DNA of 64,000 bases, from the NCBI RefSeq assembly GCF_014268455.2, contig NZ_CP077085.1:682001-746000 (forward strand). Reading direction: 5' to 3'. The stretch comes from Pseudomonas shahriarae (GTDB taxonomy: Bacteria; Pseudomonadota; Gammaproteobacteria; Pseudomonadales; Pseudomonadaceae). Both the position numbers and the translations under genes were made by a program. Numbering within the stretch: position 1 is the first letter of the stretch; every line of letters begins with the position of its first letter. Shown here piece by piece: positions 16,895-25,545 of this stretch. The notes under the pieces were generated by a model. It saw only the letters and a program-made list of their open reading frames with translations, was not told the DNA's origin and searched no databases.

Positions 16895-17792
16895 AGCACT
16901 GATTGGCGTCGTCATCCCTGCCTACAACTACGCGCGCACCCTGGGGCGCGCGGTTGAGTCGGTGCTGGCGCAACTCGACGAAGCCGATGCGCAGTTGTTG
17001 GTGATTGATGACGGCTCTACCGACGACACGCCGCAGGTGCTGGACGCTCTGCTGGCCAAGCACCCCGGACGCTTCCAGGTGCTGCGCAAGCCCAATGGCG
17101 GCCTGGCCTCAGTGCGCAATCGTGGCATTGAGGAGTCTGCGGGCCAGTACCTGATGTTCCTGGACGCCGATGATGAAATGGCCCCGGGCGCCCTGGCCCT
17201 GGTTGCGCAGCATATTGCTGCTCACCCGGATAGCCGCCTGATCATCGGTGGCCACTGGTCGGTATTTGAAGATGGCAAGCGCCGCCTGCATGCCGTCAAG
17301 CCGTTGCCTGCGACGCCTTATCTGCGGGTGCGCGGGTATTTGCTGGACAAGACCATCGCCATCTCCAATGGCGCCTGCGCCATGCACCGGGAGATTTTTG
17401 CGGTAGGCAACTACCCGGAGCGCATGCGCAACGCCGAGGATATCCCGGTGTTTGCCCAGGCCCTGGCGCGCGTGCCCTGCACGGTTATCGACCAGCCGCT
17501 GGCGTTGGTCTACAAACATGCGGACAGCTTGCGGCATGACATCAAGCACAGTGTGGCGGCAGGCGTGAGTCTGGTTGACGAGGTGTTTTCGCCAGTGCGT
17601 ATGCCGGCAGAGTTGCAAGGCTTGCGCCGTGCGTTTCTCGCGCAGCGCTGCCTGTCTTTGTTTCGCAATTGCTTCAGTGCTGGGGAGTACACGCTTGCCA
17701 GGCAGTTTTACTGCCAGGCGGTGCGTACAGACTGGCGCGCCCTGACGCGTTGGTCGTACACACGCAAGGCGCTTCAGCTGATGTTCAAGTAA
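16887..17792 (+). CDS. Family 2 glycosyltransferase
   Basis: About 301 residues; the GT-A nucleotide-binding start LIGVVIPAYNYARTLGRAVES is followed by VIDDGSTDDTPQVL, NGGLASVRNRGIEES and the DxD-type MFLDADDEM near residue 93. These define GT2. Donor and acceptor are unknown; the position after the carbamoyltransferase suggests LPS core or outer-core extension. TTG 16887 overlaps the preceding stop and has GGAAGGG 8 bases upstream; an ATG at 16866 in the same frame would add seven residues and is the alternative. Confidence 0.9.
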   Translation: MTEALIGVVIPAYNYARTLGRAVESVLAQLDEADAQLLVIDDGSTDDTPQVLDALLAKHPGRFQVLRKPNGGLASVRNRGIEESAGQYLMFLDADDEMAPGALALVAQHIAAHPDSRLIIGGHWSVFEDGKRRLHAVKPLPATPYLRVRGYLLDKTIAISNGACAMHREIFAVGNYPERMRNAEDIPVFAQALARVPCTVIDQPLALVYKHADSLRHDIKHSVAAGVSLVDEVFSPVRMPAELQGLRRAFLAQRCLSLFRNCFSAGEYTLARQFYCQAVRTDWRALTRWSYTRKALQLMFK

Positions 17793-17952
17793 GCGTTTTG
17801 TAGCCTGTTACGCTACGCCTGGAATGACCTATGAAGCGCCTGAGTTGATTGCAATGACCGGGCGTTGGTTTTTTGTGGCGTGGTGGTTTTTCTGGAATAT
17901 ATGTTTCCAAATCTTGTGCGCACGATGTGACGCCAGGTTTTAAGGGGGGGGT

Positions 17953-19425
17953 GTGGTTGGAATAGGCAGTAAATTTTGGGCCCGGGTGTTGAGTGTTGTC
18001 GTCGAACATCCCGTTCGAGTGGCATTTTTCGGGAGTCTGCTGCTATCCCTGATCGCCATATTGGGCGCAGCGACGGTCGGGCGTGATGCGGCTTTCTACC
18101 TGACCATTGCCCAGACCGCTTACGTCCACGGCCCGAAAGCCGCCTTTGCCCTGTTCAACTGGCCCTGGTTCTCGCTGCTCCTGGCCGGCACCCATTCGGT
18201 TACAGCCCTGCCCATAGAACTGAGTGCCCACTTATGGTGTTCGCTGTTTGCCGCCGGGACCTGTGCCCTGCTGGTTGACTGCGTTCGCCAGCGCTCGGTG
18301 CAGGTTGCGCCCTGGGCCTGCCTGGTGGTGCTGGCGATGCCGGCGTTCAACGAGTTTCGCGGTGAGATCCTGCGTGAGTTCGGCTTCTGGTTTTTCTGCA
18401 CCCTGACGCTTTGGCTGGCCATGCGTTGGCAGGCCCGAGGGGGGTGGCTGCGTGCGGCAACCATCCACCTGGCAATTGTCGCGGCGGCAGCCTTCCGGCT
18501 GGAAGCGTTGTTGCTGTTGCCTGCGCTGGGCTTATGGCAGTTGCCTGGCCTGTGGGTGCGTGAGTGGCGCCTGGCACTCCTGCAGTTTATTGCGCTACCG
18601 CTGCTCGGCGTGGTTGCGGGGATGGTGTTGGTCACGGCAACGGGTGGTTTTTCGTCGGCGCGCGTTGCCTACTATATGGACATGATCAACCCGAGCAGTG
18701 TCCTGGCGTCATTCGATTTGCTGCGCGAGCAGTTCGCCAACTCGCTGATCAACAAGTACTCCCGGGATGAAGCAGGGCGCATCATCTTCTTTGGCATCCT
18801 GGCGACCATGGCCATCAGCTTTGTGAATATTTGCGGTCCGTTTGCCGTGCCGTTTTTACGGGGCCGCAATTGGCAGGCGATCAAGCGCTACTGGCATGAA
18901 TACCGGCCTTTTGCCTGGGCGGCGGTGTTGTACCTGCTGGTATTGTTGTTGTTCTTTATCCAGCAGCAGTTCATGAACATGCGCTACATGAGCTTCTTGA
19001 ACCTGCTGTTGGTGCCAGCGTTGGCGATGGCGCTGCAGATGTTTGCCCAGCAGTTCCCGCGCCTGGGCAAGGCGCTGGTGGCGATATGCCTATTGGTGAT
19101 GCTGTCCAATGTGGTGTCCACCGGGCCGGGCAAGGTCCAGTACGTCGAGGCGGGGCGCTGGATGGCGGCGAATGTCGAGCCGGATGTGCCTGCTTACTTC
19201 GATGATGGCCGTATCGGCTATTACGCTGGACGGGGTTATCTGCTCAAGAAACTGACCCGTGAAGCTGCGATGTCTCCGGCGCACGCAGGTAAATTCCGCT
19301 ACTTCCTGATCGAAGCCCGCGGCAACGAGCCCTGGCTCACCAGTTGGCTGGCCGAGCGCAACCTGCGCATCGTCGAGCGCTTCGCCAATCGTCGAGGCGC
19401 CACGGTACTGGTCATCACCCAGTAA
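17953..19425 (+). CDS. Polytopic membrane protein, GT-C glycosyltransferase-like
   Basis: 490 residues with about ten hydrophobic segments. After the first membrane helix comes GRDAAFYLTIAQ, an acidic loop placed as in GT-C enzymes such as ArnT and PMT. A short soluble C-terminal part contains GRWMAANVEPDVPAYFDDGRIGYYAG. GT-C enzymes use polyprenyl-phosphate sugars in the periplasm; this assignment is by architecture and context only. Start is GTG 17953 after an AAGGGGGGG stretch. It lies between envelope genes and ends 3 bases before the convergent kinase-like gene. Confidence 0.7.
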   Translation: MVGIGSKFWARVLSVVVEHPVRVAFFGSLLLSLIAILGAATVGRDAAFYLTIAQTAYVHGPKAAFALFNWPWFSLLLAGTHSVTALPIELSAHLWCSLFAAGTCALLVDCVRQRSVQVAPWACLVVLAMPAFNEFRGEILREFGFWFFCTLTLWLAMRWQARGGWLRAATIHLAIVAAAAFRLEALLLLPALGLWQLPGLWVREWRLALLQFIALPLLGVVAGMVLVTATGGFSSARVAYYMDMINPSSVLASFDLLREQFANSLINKYSRDEAGRIIFFGILATMAISFVNICGPFAVPFLRGRNWQAIKRYWHEYRPFAWAAVLYLLVLLLFFIQQQFMNMRYMSFLNLLLVPALAMALQMFAQQFPRLGKALVAICLLVMLSNVVSTGPGKVQYVEAGRWMAANVEPDVPAYFDDGRIGYYAGRGYLLKKLTREAAMSPAHAGKFRYFLIEARGNEPWLTSWLAERNLRIVERFANRRGATVLVITQ

Positions 19426-19427
19426 GA

Positions 19428-20084
19428 TCAGTCCAGTAGTTGCCGCAGGCGCTCAATCAACGGCGCCTGTTGACTGCCTGCCGGCAAGCCCTGGCGATAG
19501 CCATCGAAAAAGGCTTGCCCGGCATCATCGCCCAGCAGCCACTGGCGGTCCTCAGGGTAGCGTCGCAGGTGGCTGAAGTTACGCAGGCGCTTGCTCTGGC
19601 TCAGGGGGGCGGTCTGGCAACTCAGGTCGGCAATGTCGATCAGCCCCAGGGTGTTTTCCGGTGTCAGGACCACGTTGCCAAAGTGCAGCGAGCGAAAGTA
19701 CACGCCCTTCTCATGCAATTGCGCAATGAAGCTGCCAAGACGCACACGCAGGGCGTCGGCCTCGGCTGTGGCAAGCTGTAACTGGCGGATGGTTTCCCCG
19801 GCCAGCGGGCTGTAGTACACCGCATCCCGCGCAATGCTGGGGATGCGATACACCGCAATGATGCGCGGGCAGGGGATATCCCGTTGCTGCAGGGCGCGGG
19901 TGTTATTGGCGAAACGTTGTGCATACGGGTAGAACAGCGCCGAACTGAGCAGGCGCTTGCGCCGGAACAGTTTGAGCATGCAACCATCGGTCAACCGGAG
20001 CACCTTGTCGCCAGAACCATCGGCTTCCAGCACCTGCGCGCCGGCGCGCAGTGCCTCATAGGTGTTGTGATCGATTACTTGCAT
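19428..20084 (-). CDS. Kinase-fold protein with degenerate catalytic loop ('toluene tolerance' family)
   Basis: 218 residues, kinase fold related to Kdo/LPS kinases; orthologues in Pseudomonas are called toluene tolerance proteins. The ATP-lysine candidate is in GCMLKLFRRKR near residue 38. Where kinases have HRD the loop reads GVYFRSLHFGNVVL: His to Phe and Asp to Ser at 130-132, while Asn 137 and the DFG-like Asp 150 (LIDIADL) remain. It therefore looks like a pseudokinase or one with unusual chemistry. Divergent from msbA, convergent with the GT-C-like gene. Probable envelope role. Confidence 0.88.
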   Translation of the reverse strand: MQVIDHNTYEALRAGAQVLEADGSGDKVLRLTDGCMLKLFRRKRLLSSALFYPYAQRFANNTRALQQRDIPCPRIIAVYRIPSIARDAVYYSPLAGETIRQLQLATAEADALRVRLGSFIAQLHEKGVYFRSLHFGNVVLTPENTLGLIDIADLSCQTAPLSQSKRLRNFSHLRRYPEDRQWLLGDDAGQAFFDGYRQGLPAGSQQAPLIERLRQLLD

Positions 20085-20173
20085 GCCTGACTCCCATCAA
20101 TAGCCGGTTATCTTAACCGACTTGGTGCAAGGCTGGCCCCTGCTCATGTTTTTTGGGCTGAAGAGGCCTGTGA

Positions 20174-20179
20174 TATGAT
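20174..20179 (+). promoter_or_regulatory. -10 element upstream of msbA
   Basis: TATGAT followed by CCGCGCC, 30 bases before the msbA ATG. No convincing -35. Confidence 0.35.
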
Positions 20180-20208
20180 CCGCGCCTTACTGATTTGCGC
20201 GGATTCCC

Positions 20209-22029
20209 ATGAGCAGTCCTGAACCGAAAACCCAGTCGACGCTGGCGATTTACTTTCGCCTCCTGACTTACGTACGGCCTTATGTGGGTCTGTTCATCCT
20301 GAGTATCGTCGGGTTCCTGATCTTCGCATCGACCCAGCCGATGCTCGCTTATATCCTCAAGTATTTTGTCGATGGCTTGGCGAACCCCGAGGCCAGTCTG
20401 TTCCCCGGCAACCCCTATCTGGGCAAGTTGCAGTTGCTGGAAACCGTGCCGCTGATGATCGTGCTGATCGCGGCCTGGCAGGGCGTAGGTTCGTTCCTCG
20501 GCAACTTCTTCCTGGCCCGGGTTTCCCTGGGGTTGGTCCACGACCTGCGTGTAGTGCTGTTCAACAAGCTGTTGGAGTTGCCCAACCGCTTCTTTGACAA
20601 GAACAACTCCGGCCATCTGATCTCGCGCATTACCTTTAACGTGACCATGGTCACCGGTGCTGCCACCGATGCGATCAAGGTGGTTATCCGTGAAGGCATG
20701 ACCGTGATTTTCCTGTTCTGCACCCTGGTGTGGATGAACTGGAAACTGACCCTGGTGATGCTGGCGATCCTGCCGGTGATCGGCATGATGGTGAACAGCA
20801 CCAGTCGTAAATTCCGCAAGCAAAGCAAGAAAATCCAGGTGTCCATGGGCGACGTGACCCATGTGGCATCCGAGACGATCCACGGCTACCGCGTGGTCCG
20901 CAGCTTTGGCGGTGAGCAGTATGAAAAGGTGCGCTTCAAGCAGGCGAGCCTGAGCAACACCGAGAAGCAGCTGGCGATGACCAAGACCGGCGCGGTGTAC
21001 ACGCCGATGCTGCAGTTGGTGACCTACAGTGCGATGGCCGTGGTCATGTTCCTGGTCCTGTATTTGCGTGGCGATGCCTCGCCGGGTGATCTGGTGGCCT
21101 ACATCACCATGGCTGGCCTGTTGCCCAAGCCGATTCGCCAGCTTTCCGAAGTCAGCTCGACCATCCAGAAGGGTGTGGCGGGCGCCGAAAGTATTTTCGA
21201 GCAGTTGGATGAGCCGGTAGAAGTTGACCAGGGCGTGATTGAACATGAGCGTCTGGCGGGGCGCATTGAAGTGCGCAACCTCAGCTTCCAATACCCGGAT
21301 AGCGACAAGAAGGTGCTCAACGACATCAGCTTTATCGTCGAGCCTGGGCAAATGGTCGCACTGGTAGGGCGTTCGGGCAGCGGCAAATCCACCCTGGCCG
21401 GCTTGATCCCACGCTTCTATCAGCACGAACAGGGGCAGATTCTGCTCGATGGCGTACGCGTGCAGGATTTCACCCTGCGTAACCTGCGCCGGCAAATCGC
21501 CCTGGTGACCCAGCAGGTCACCTTGTTCAACGACACCGTGACCAACAACATCGCCTATGGCGACCTGGCCGGCGCGCCCACCGACGCGGTGCATCATGCC
21601 GCTCGCGAAGCCTATGCCGATGAGTTCATCGTGAAGATGCCCCAGGGCTATGAAACCCTGGTGGGCGAGAACGGCGTGTTGCTGTCCGGTGGCCAGCGCC
21701 AACGCATCGCGATTGCCCGGGCCCTGCTCAAGGATGCGCCGCTGTTGATTCTCGACGAGGCCACCTCGGCCCTGGATACCGAGTCCGAGCGCCATATCCA
21801 GGCTGCCCTGGACCATGTGGTGAAGAACCGCACGACCCTGGTGATTGCCCACCGCCTGAGCACCATCGAGAAAGCCGACCTGATCCTGGTGATGGATGAC
21901 GGCCAGATTGTCGAGCGCGGCACCCACGTCGAGTTGCTGGCGAAGAATGGCTACTACGCGCGGTTGCACGCCAAGGAGTTCGAAGAAGGTGACCCGGTGG
22001 CGCCCTCCCACGTGACAGATGCCTATTGA
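20209..22029 (+). CDS. msbA: Lipid A-core flippase MsbA
   Basis: ABC exporter that flips lipid A-core across the inner membrane using ATP. 606 residues: six transmembrane helices in the first ~330 residues, then a nucleotide-binding domain with Walker A GRSGSGKSTL (near 386), signature LSGGQRQR (near 490), Walker B LLILDEATSALD (near 513) and the H-loop VIAHRLST. Single half-transporter acting as a homodimer. Followed by hldE, the order usual in Pseudomonas. Confidence 0.97.
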   Translation: MSSPEPKTQSTLAIYFRLLTYVRPYVGLFILSIVGFLIFASTQPMLAYILKYFVDGLANPEASLFPGNPYLGKLQLLETVPLMIVLIAAWQGVGSFLGNFFLARVSLGLVHDLRVVLFNKLLELPNRFFDKNNSGHLISRITFNVTMVTGAATDAIKVVIREGMTVIFLFCTLVWMNWKLTLVMLAILPVIGMMVNSTSRKFRKQSKKIQVSMGDVTHVASETIHGYRVVRSFGGEQYEKVRFKQASLSNTEKQLAMTKTGAVYTPMLQLVTYSAMAVVMFLVLYLRGDASPGDLVAYITMAGLLPKPIRQLSEVSSTIQKGVAGAESIFEQLDEPVEVDQGVIEHERLAGRIEVRNLSFQYPDSDKKVLNDISFIVEPGQMVALVGRSGSGKSTLAGLIPRFYQHEQGQILLDGVRVQDFTLRNLRRQIALVTQQVTLFNDTVTNNIAYGDLAGAPTDAVHHAAREAYADEFIVKMPQGYETLVGENGVLLSGGQRQRIAIARALLKDAPLLILDEATSALDTESERHIQAALDHVVKNRTTLVIAHRLSTIEKADLILVMDDGQIVERGTHVELLAKNGYYARLHAKEFEEGDPVAPSHVTDAY

Positions 22030-22094
22030 GGCGCCATTGCAGCCAGGCTGGCATTGACCGCCAGGATTGAATCGGTCGATGCTTTTCCCTGTGC

Positions 22095-22100
22095 TAATAT
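22095..22100 (+). promoter_or_regulatory. -10 element upstream of hldE
   Basis: TAATAT followed by CGCGCCCC, 34 bases before the hldE ATG. A -35 hexamer is not evident at normal spacing. Confidence 0.35.
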
Positions 22101-22134
22101 CGCGCCCCTGTTCATTTTGTATGTGGGTTGCTCC

Positions 22135-23571
22135 ATGAAGTTGTCCATGCCGCGATTCGATCAAGCCCCTGTCTTGGTGGTCGGCGATGTCATGCTCGAC
22201 CGTTACTGGCATGGCGGTACCTCACGGATTTCCCCTGAGGCACCGGTACCGGTAGTCAAGGTCGAGCAAATCGAAGACCGTCCAGGGGGCGCTGCCAACG
22301 TTGCCCTTAACATCGCCGCGCTCGGCGCCCCGGCCTCCCTGGTCGGCGTGACCGGCGACGACGAAGCCGCCGACAGCCTGACCAACAGCCTGCGCGGCGC
22401 TGGCGTGCGTGCGCTGTTCCAGCGCATTGCCCACCAGCCGACCATCGTCAAGTTGCGGGTCATGAGCCGTCACCAGCAATTGCTGCGTATCGACTTTGAA
22501 GAACCCTTTGCCACCGACGCCCTGGCCCTCAGTGACCAGGTCGACGCGTTGCTCGAAGGCATCAAGGTGCTGGTGCTGTCGGACTACGGCAAAGGCGCAC
22601 TGAAAAACCACCAGGTGCTGATCCAGGCCGCCAAGGCCCGGGGTATCCCGGTGCTGGCCGACCCCAAGGGCAAGGACTTCTCGGTCTACCGGGGCGCCAG
22701 CCTGATCACGCCGAATCTCAGCGAATTTGAAACCATCGTCGGCGGCTGCGTCGATGAGCACGATTTGGTGAGCAAAGGCGCAAGCCTGATGGCCGATCTC
22801 GACCTCGGCGCGTTGCTGGTGACCCGTGGCGAACACGGCATGACCCTGTTGCGCCCCGGTCACCCGGCCATGCACCTGCCTGCGCGAGCGCGGGAAGTGT
22901 TCGACGTCACCGGCGCCGGCGACACCGTTATTTCCACCCTGGCGGCGGCGATCGCCGCCGGCGAGGAGTTGCCCCACGCGGTGGCCCTGGCCAACCTGGC
23001 GGCGAGCATCGTGGTCGGCAAGCTGGGTACGGCGTCCATCAGCGCCCCGGAACTGCGTCGCGCGATCCAGCGTGAGGAAGGTTCGGAGCGTGGCGTGTTG
23101 AGCCTTGAGCAGTTGCTGCTGGCGATTGACGATGCCCGCGCCCATAACGAAAGCATTGTCTTCACCAATGGTTGTTTCGACATCCTGCATGCCGGCCATG
23201 TGACTTACCTGGAGCAGGCTCGTGCCCAGGGTGATCGCCTGATCGTGGCGATCAACGACGATGCTTCGGTCAGCCGCCTCAAAGGCCCTGGCCGGCCGAT
23301 CAACAGCGTGGATCGGCGCATGGCGGTGCTGGCTGGGTTAGGCGCGGTGGACTGGGTGATCAGCTTCTCCGAGGGCACCCCGGAAAACCTGCTGGCCCAG
23401 GTCAAGCCAGATGTATTGGTCAAGGGCGGGGATTACTCGGTCGACCAGGTGGTCGGCGCCGATATCGTCAATGCCTATGGCGGCAAGGTCAAAGTCCTGG
23501 GGTTGGTGGAGAACAGCTCGACCACCGCGATTGTCGATAAAATTCGTCAAACCAACGATGCCGCCCAATAG
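22135..23571 (+). CDS. hldE: Bifunctional D-beta-D-heptose 7-phosphate kinase / 1-phosphate adenylyltransferase
   Basis: Makes ADP-D-glycero-D-manno-heptose, the precursor used by WaaC and WaaF, in the cytosol. 478 residues. The N-terminal ribokinase-type domain runs from VLVVGDVMLDRYWHG to the GAGDTVIS anion-hole motif near residue 260. The C-terminal cytidylyltransferase-type domain carries FTNGCFDILHAGHVTYLE (HxGH near 350) and ends around DKIRQ. I chose ATG 22135 over an upstream in-frame start because it gives the family N-terminus MKLSMPRFDQAPVLVVGD. Confidence 0.97.
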   Translation: MKLSMPRFDQAPVLVVGDVMLDRYWHGGTSRISPEAPVPVVKVEQIEDRPGGAANVALNIAALGAPASLVGVTGDDEAADSLTNSLRGAGVRALFQRIAHQPTIVKLRVMSRHQQLLRIDFEEPFATDALALSDQVDALLEGIKVLVLSDYGKGALKNHQVLIQAAKARGIPVLADPKGKDFSVYRGASLITPNLSEFETIVGGCVDEHDLVSKGASLMADLDLGALLVTRGEHGMTLLRPGHPAMHLPARAREVFDVTGAGDTVISTLAAAIAAGEELPHAVALANLAASIVVGKLGTASISAPELRRAIQREEGSERGVLSLEQLLLAIDDARAHNESIVFTNGCFDILHAGHVTYLEQARAQGDRLIVAINDDASVSRLKGPGRPINSVDRRMAVLAGLGAVDWVISFSEGTPENLLAQVKPDVLVKGGDYSVDQVVGADIVNAYGGKVKVLGLVENSSTTAIVDKIRQTNDAAQ

Positions 23572-23581
23572 GTTTACCGCT

Positions 23582-24511
23582 ATGTCTGATGCTCTCGTAC
23601 TGATTACCGGCGGCGCTGGTTTCATCGGCTCCAATCTGGTCGATGCACTGCTAGCCAAGGGCTATGCGGTGCGCGTGCTGGATAACCTGTCCACCGGCAA
23701 GCGCAGTAACCTGCCATTGGATAACCCGCGCCTGCAACTGCTCGAAGGCGATGTGGCCGATGCCGCACTGGTCGCCCGCGCAGCGGTGGGGGCGACGGCG
23801 GTGGTGCATCTGGCGGCGGTTGCTTCGGTGCAGGCGTCGGTGGATGACCCGGTCAGTACGCACCAGAGCAACTTCGTGGGCAGCCTGAATGTCTGCGAGG
23901 CCATGCGCCAGGCTGGGGTCAAGCGCGTGGTGTTTGCCTCCAGTGCGGCGGTGTATGGCAATAACGGCGAGGGCGACTCGATCGACGAGCAAACCGCCAA
24001 GGCGCCGTTGACGCCATATGCCTCGGACAAGCTGGCCAGCGAGCACTACTTTGACTTCTATCGCCGCCAGCATGGCCTGGAGCCGGTGATTTTCCGCTTT
24101 TTCAATATTTTTGGCCCGCGCCAGGATCCGTCATCGCCGTATTCCGGGGTGATCAGCATCTTCAGCGAGCGCGCGCAAAAAGGCCTGCCGATTGCCGTAT
24201 TCGGCGACGGTGAGCAAACCCGTGACTTCATGTACGTAGGGGATCTGGTAGCGGTACTGGTGCAAGCCGTGGAAATGGCGGATGCCCCCCTGGGCGCGAT
24301 CAATGTCGGCTGGAACCACACCACCACCCTCAAGCAGTTGCTGCAGGCGCTGTCGGAAATCATCGGCTCGTTGCCGGCTGTCAGCTACACAGCGCCGCGC
24401 TCGGGGGATATCCGGCACTCCAGAGCCAACAACCAGCGCTTGGCGGCAAGCTTCACATTGCCTGAGCCGACGCCGCTGAAGGTTGGTCTGGAGCGACTAC
24501 TCAACCAGTAG
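23582..24511 (+). CDS. NAD-dependent sugar-nucleotide epimerase/dehydratase (extended SDR)
   Basis: 309 residues. The Rossmann motif GGAGFIGSNLVDALL starts at residue 9; VFASSAAVYG holds the catalytic Ser and PYASDKLASEHY the YxxxK pair near residues 142-146; then RFFNIFGPRQDPSSPYSGV. This is the UDP-glucose/UDP-GalNAc 4-epimerase (GalE/WbpP-like) subfamily. Its substrate is undetermined, but location 10 bases after hldE suggests supply of a nucleotide sugar for LPS. The ATG at 23582 was chosen over the longer frame that overlaps hldE. Confidence 0.9.
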   Translation: MSDALVLITGGAGFIGSNLVDALLAKGYAVRVLDNLSTGKRSNLPLDNPRLQLLEGDVADAALVARAAVGATAVVHLAAVASVQASVDDPVSTHQSNFVGSLNVCEAMRQAGVKRVVFASSAAVYGNNGEGDSIDEQTAKAPLTPYASDKLASEHYFDFYRRQHGLEPVIFRFFNIFGPRQDPSSPYSGVISIFSERAQKGLPIAVFGDGEQTRDFMYVGDLVAVLVQAVEMADAPLGAINVGWNHTTTLKQLLQALSEIIGSLPAVSYTAPRSGDIRHSRANNQRLAASFTLPEPTPLKVGLERLLNQ

Positions 24512-24538
24512 GTACCGCTCGCCACAGGCGGGGCTGCT

Positions 24539-25504
24539 TCAGCGACCCGCCTTCTTCGGCACCATCTTGCGCAAGATCTGCCTGGCCCGCCCGGTCAATT
24601 GCTTCAACTTCGATTCCTTCTCCGGCGCGCTCAGGCCCTGTTGCCTGAGCCAGTCCTTCCAGCGGATCCGCTCATCACGCACCAACCAGCCCTCCTGCTG
24701 GGCAAAACTCTCCGCCAGGTACAACCCACGGGTGCTCGCCGGGATCAGTTGATCCTTCTTCAGGGTATACAGCTCGGCGCACGGCTGGCCGTCCTTCAGG
24801 GGCATCAGGTACAAATCCGGGCGCTGGCGGTCCAGGCGGGCCACCAGTTGGTCGCCCTCCAGGCGTTCGTCCACATGGAACAGGCTCAGGGACTTGGCTT
24901 CCTTGGGCACTTCCAGGCGCAGGTCATAGATCAATTGCAGTGAGGCCGTGGGCAGGTGCACATAGGCCCGCGGGCGTTCGATCAACTGCATGCTGGCGCA
25001 GCGCACCGGGCGGGCAGCGCCGGACAGCGGCGACAGGCGAAACGGCAAGGCCTCGCGGTAGTGCAGGGCGCTGGAGTAGGGCGCCGGCAGCCAAGTGTCA
25101 TTGAAACGTCCGCCGAGCCAGCCCTCCGGGGTTTCCAGCAGGCATTCCTCGGCGATTTCCTGAATAGCGGTGTGCAGCGGCAGGTTCAGTTCATGGGCTG
25201 GCACGTAGCCGGAAATCAGCTTGAGCACCACATCGCCACGGTCCTGCCGGCGCTGGCGCACCAACACCCAGTAATCGCGGTTTTGCCAGTGCAGCGTCAG
25301 GCGCACCGACACCCCGAGGTTGGCCAGTTCCAGGGCAAAGCGTTCGGCGTCTGCTACGTCCACTGGCTTGCGCCGCTGCAGGGTCTGGGCAAAGTTGAGC
25401 GGCATGCCCACGCTCTGGTAGCTCAGGCCTTCGGGGGTGGCTTCGACGTACAGCGGCAGTGTTTTGAAATTACTGGGGTTTTTTCTTATGAGCGTTCGCG
25501 GCAT
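24539..25504 (-). CDS. Conserved hypothetical protein with Nudix-like motif (often mislabelled metal ABC transporter ATPase)
   Basis: 321 residues starting MPRTLIRKNPSNFKTLPLYVEA. I recall Pseudomonas orthologues annotated as metal ABC transporter ATPases, but there is no Walker A, signature or Walker B motif here. A segment near residues 108-130 (AIQEIAEECLLETPEG after SGYVPAHELNLPLHT) resembles the core REUxEExGU of a Nudix box with imperfect spacing. Start ATG 25504 has AAGGAG 5 bases upstream, deciding against the longer frame. It lies just downstream of the aldo/keto reductase gene. Function unknown. Confidence 0.8.
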   Translation of the reverse strand: MPRTLIRKNPSNFKTLPLYVEATPEGLSYQSVGMPLNFAQTLQRRKPVDVADAERFALELANLGVSVRLTLHWQNRDYWVLVRQRRQDRGDVVLKLISGYVPAHELNLPLHTAIQEIAEECLLETPEGWLGGRFNDTWLPAPYSSALHYREALPFRLSPLSGAARPVRCASMQLIERPRAYVHLPTASLQLIYDLRLEVPKEAKSLSLFHVDERLEGDQLVARLDRQRPDLYLMPLKDGQPCAELYTLKKDQLIPASTRGLYLAESFAQQEGWLVRDERIRWKDWLRQQGLSAPEKESKLKQLTGRARQILRKMVPKKAGR

Positions 25505-25545
25505 GTCGGCTCCTTCTTGCGTCGGGGTCGGCCGCGTCGGCGGCA

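Noticed and set aside
15095..16915. 606-codon open frame opposite the carbamoyltransferase
   Set aside because: Antisense shadow; low-quality His/Val/Gly-rich product and no ribosome site.
20113..22212. 699-codon open frame opposite msbA
   Set aside because: Antisense to a complete ABC exporter; no recognisable domain.
24539..25504. ABC transporter ATPase annotation
   Set aside because: No Walker A, signature or Walker B motif in the sequence; listed as conserved hypothetical instead.
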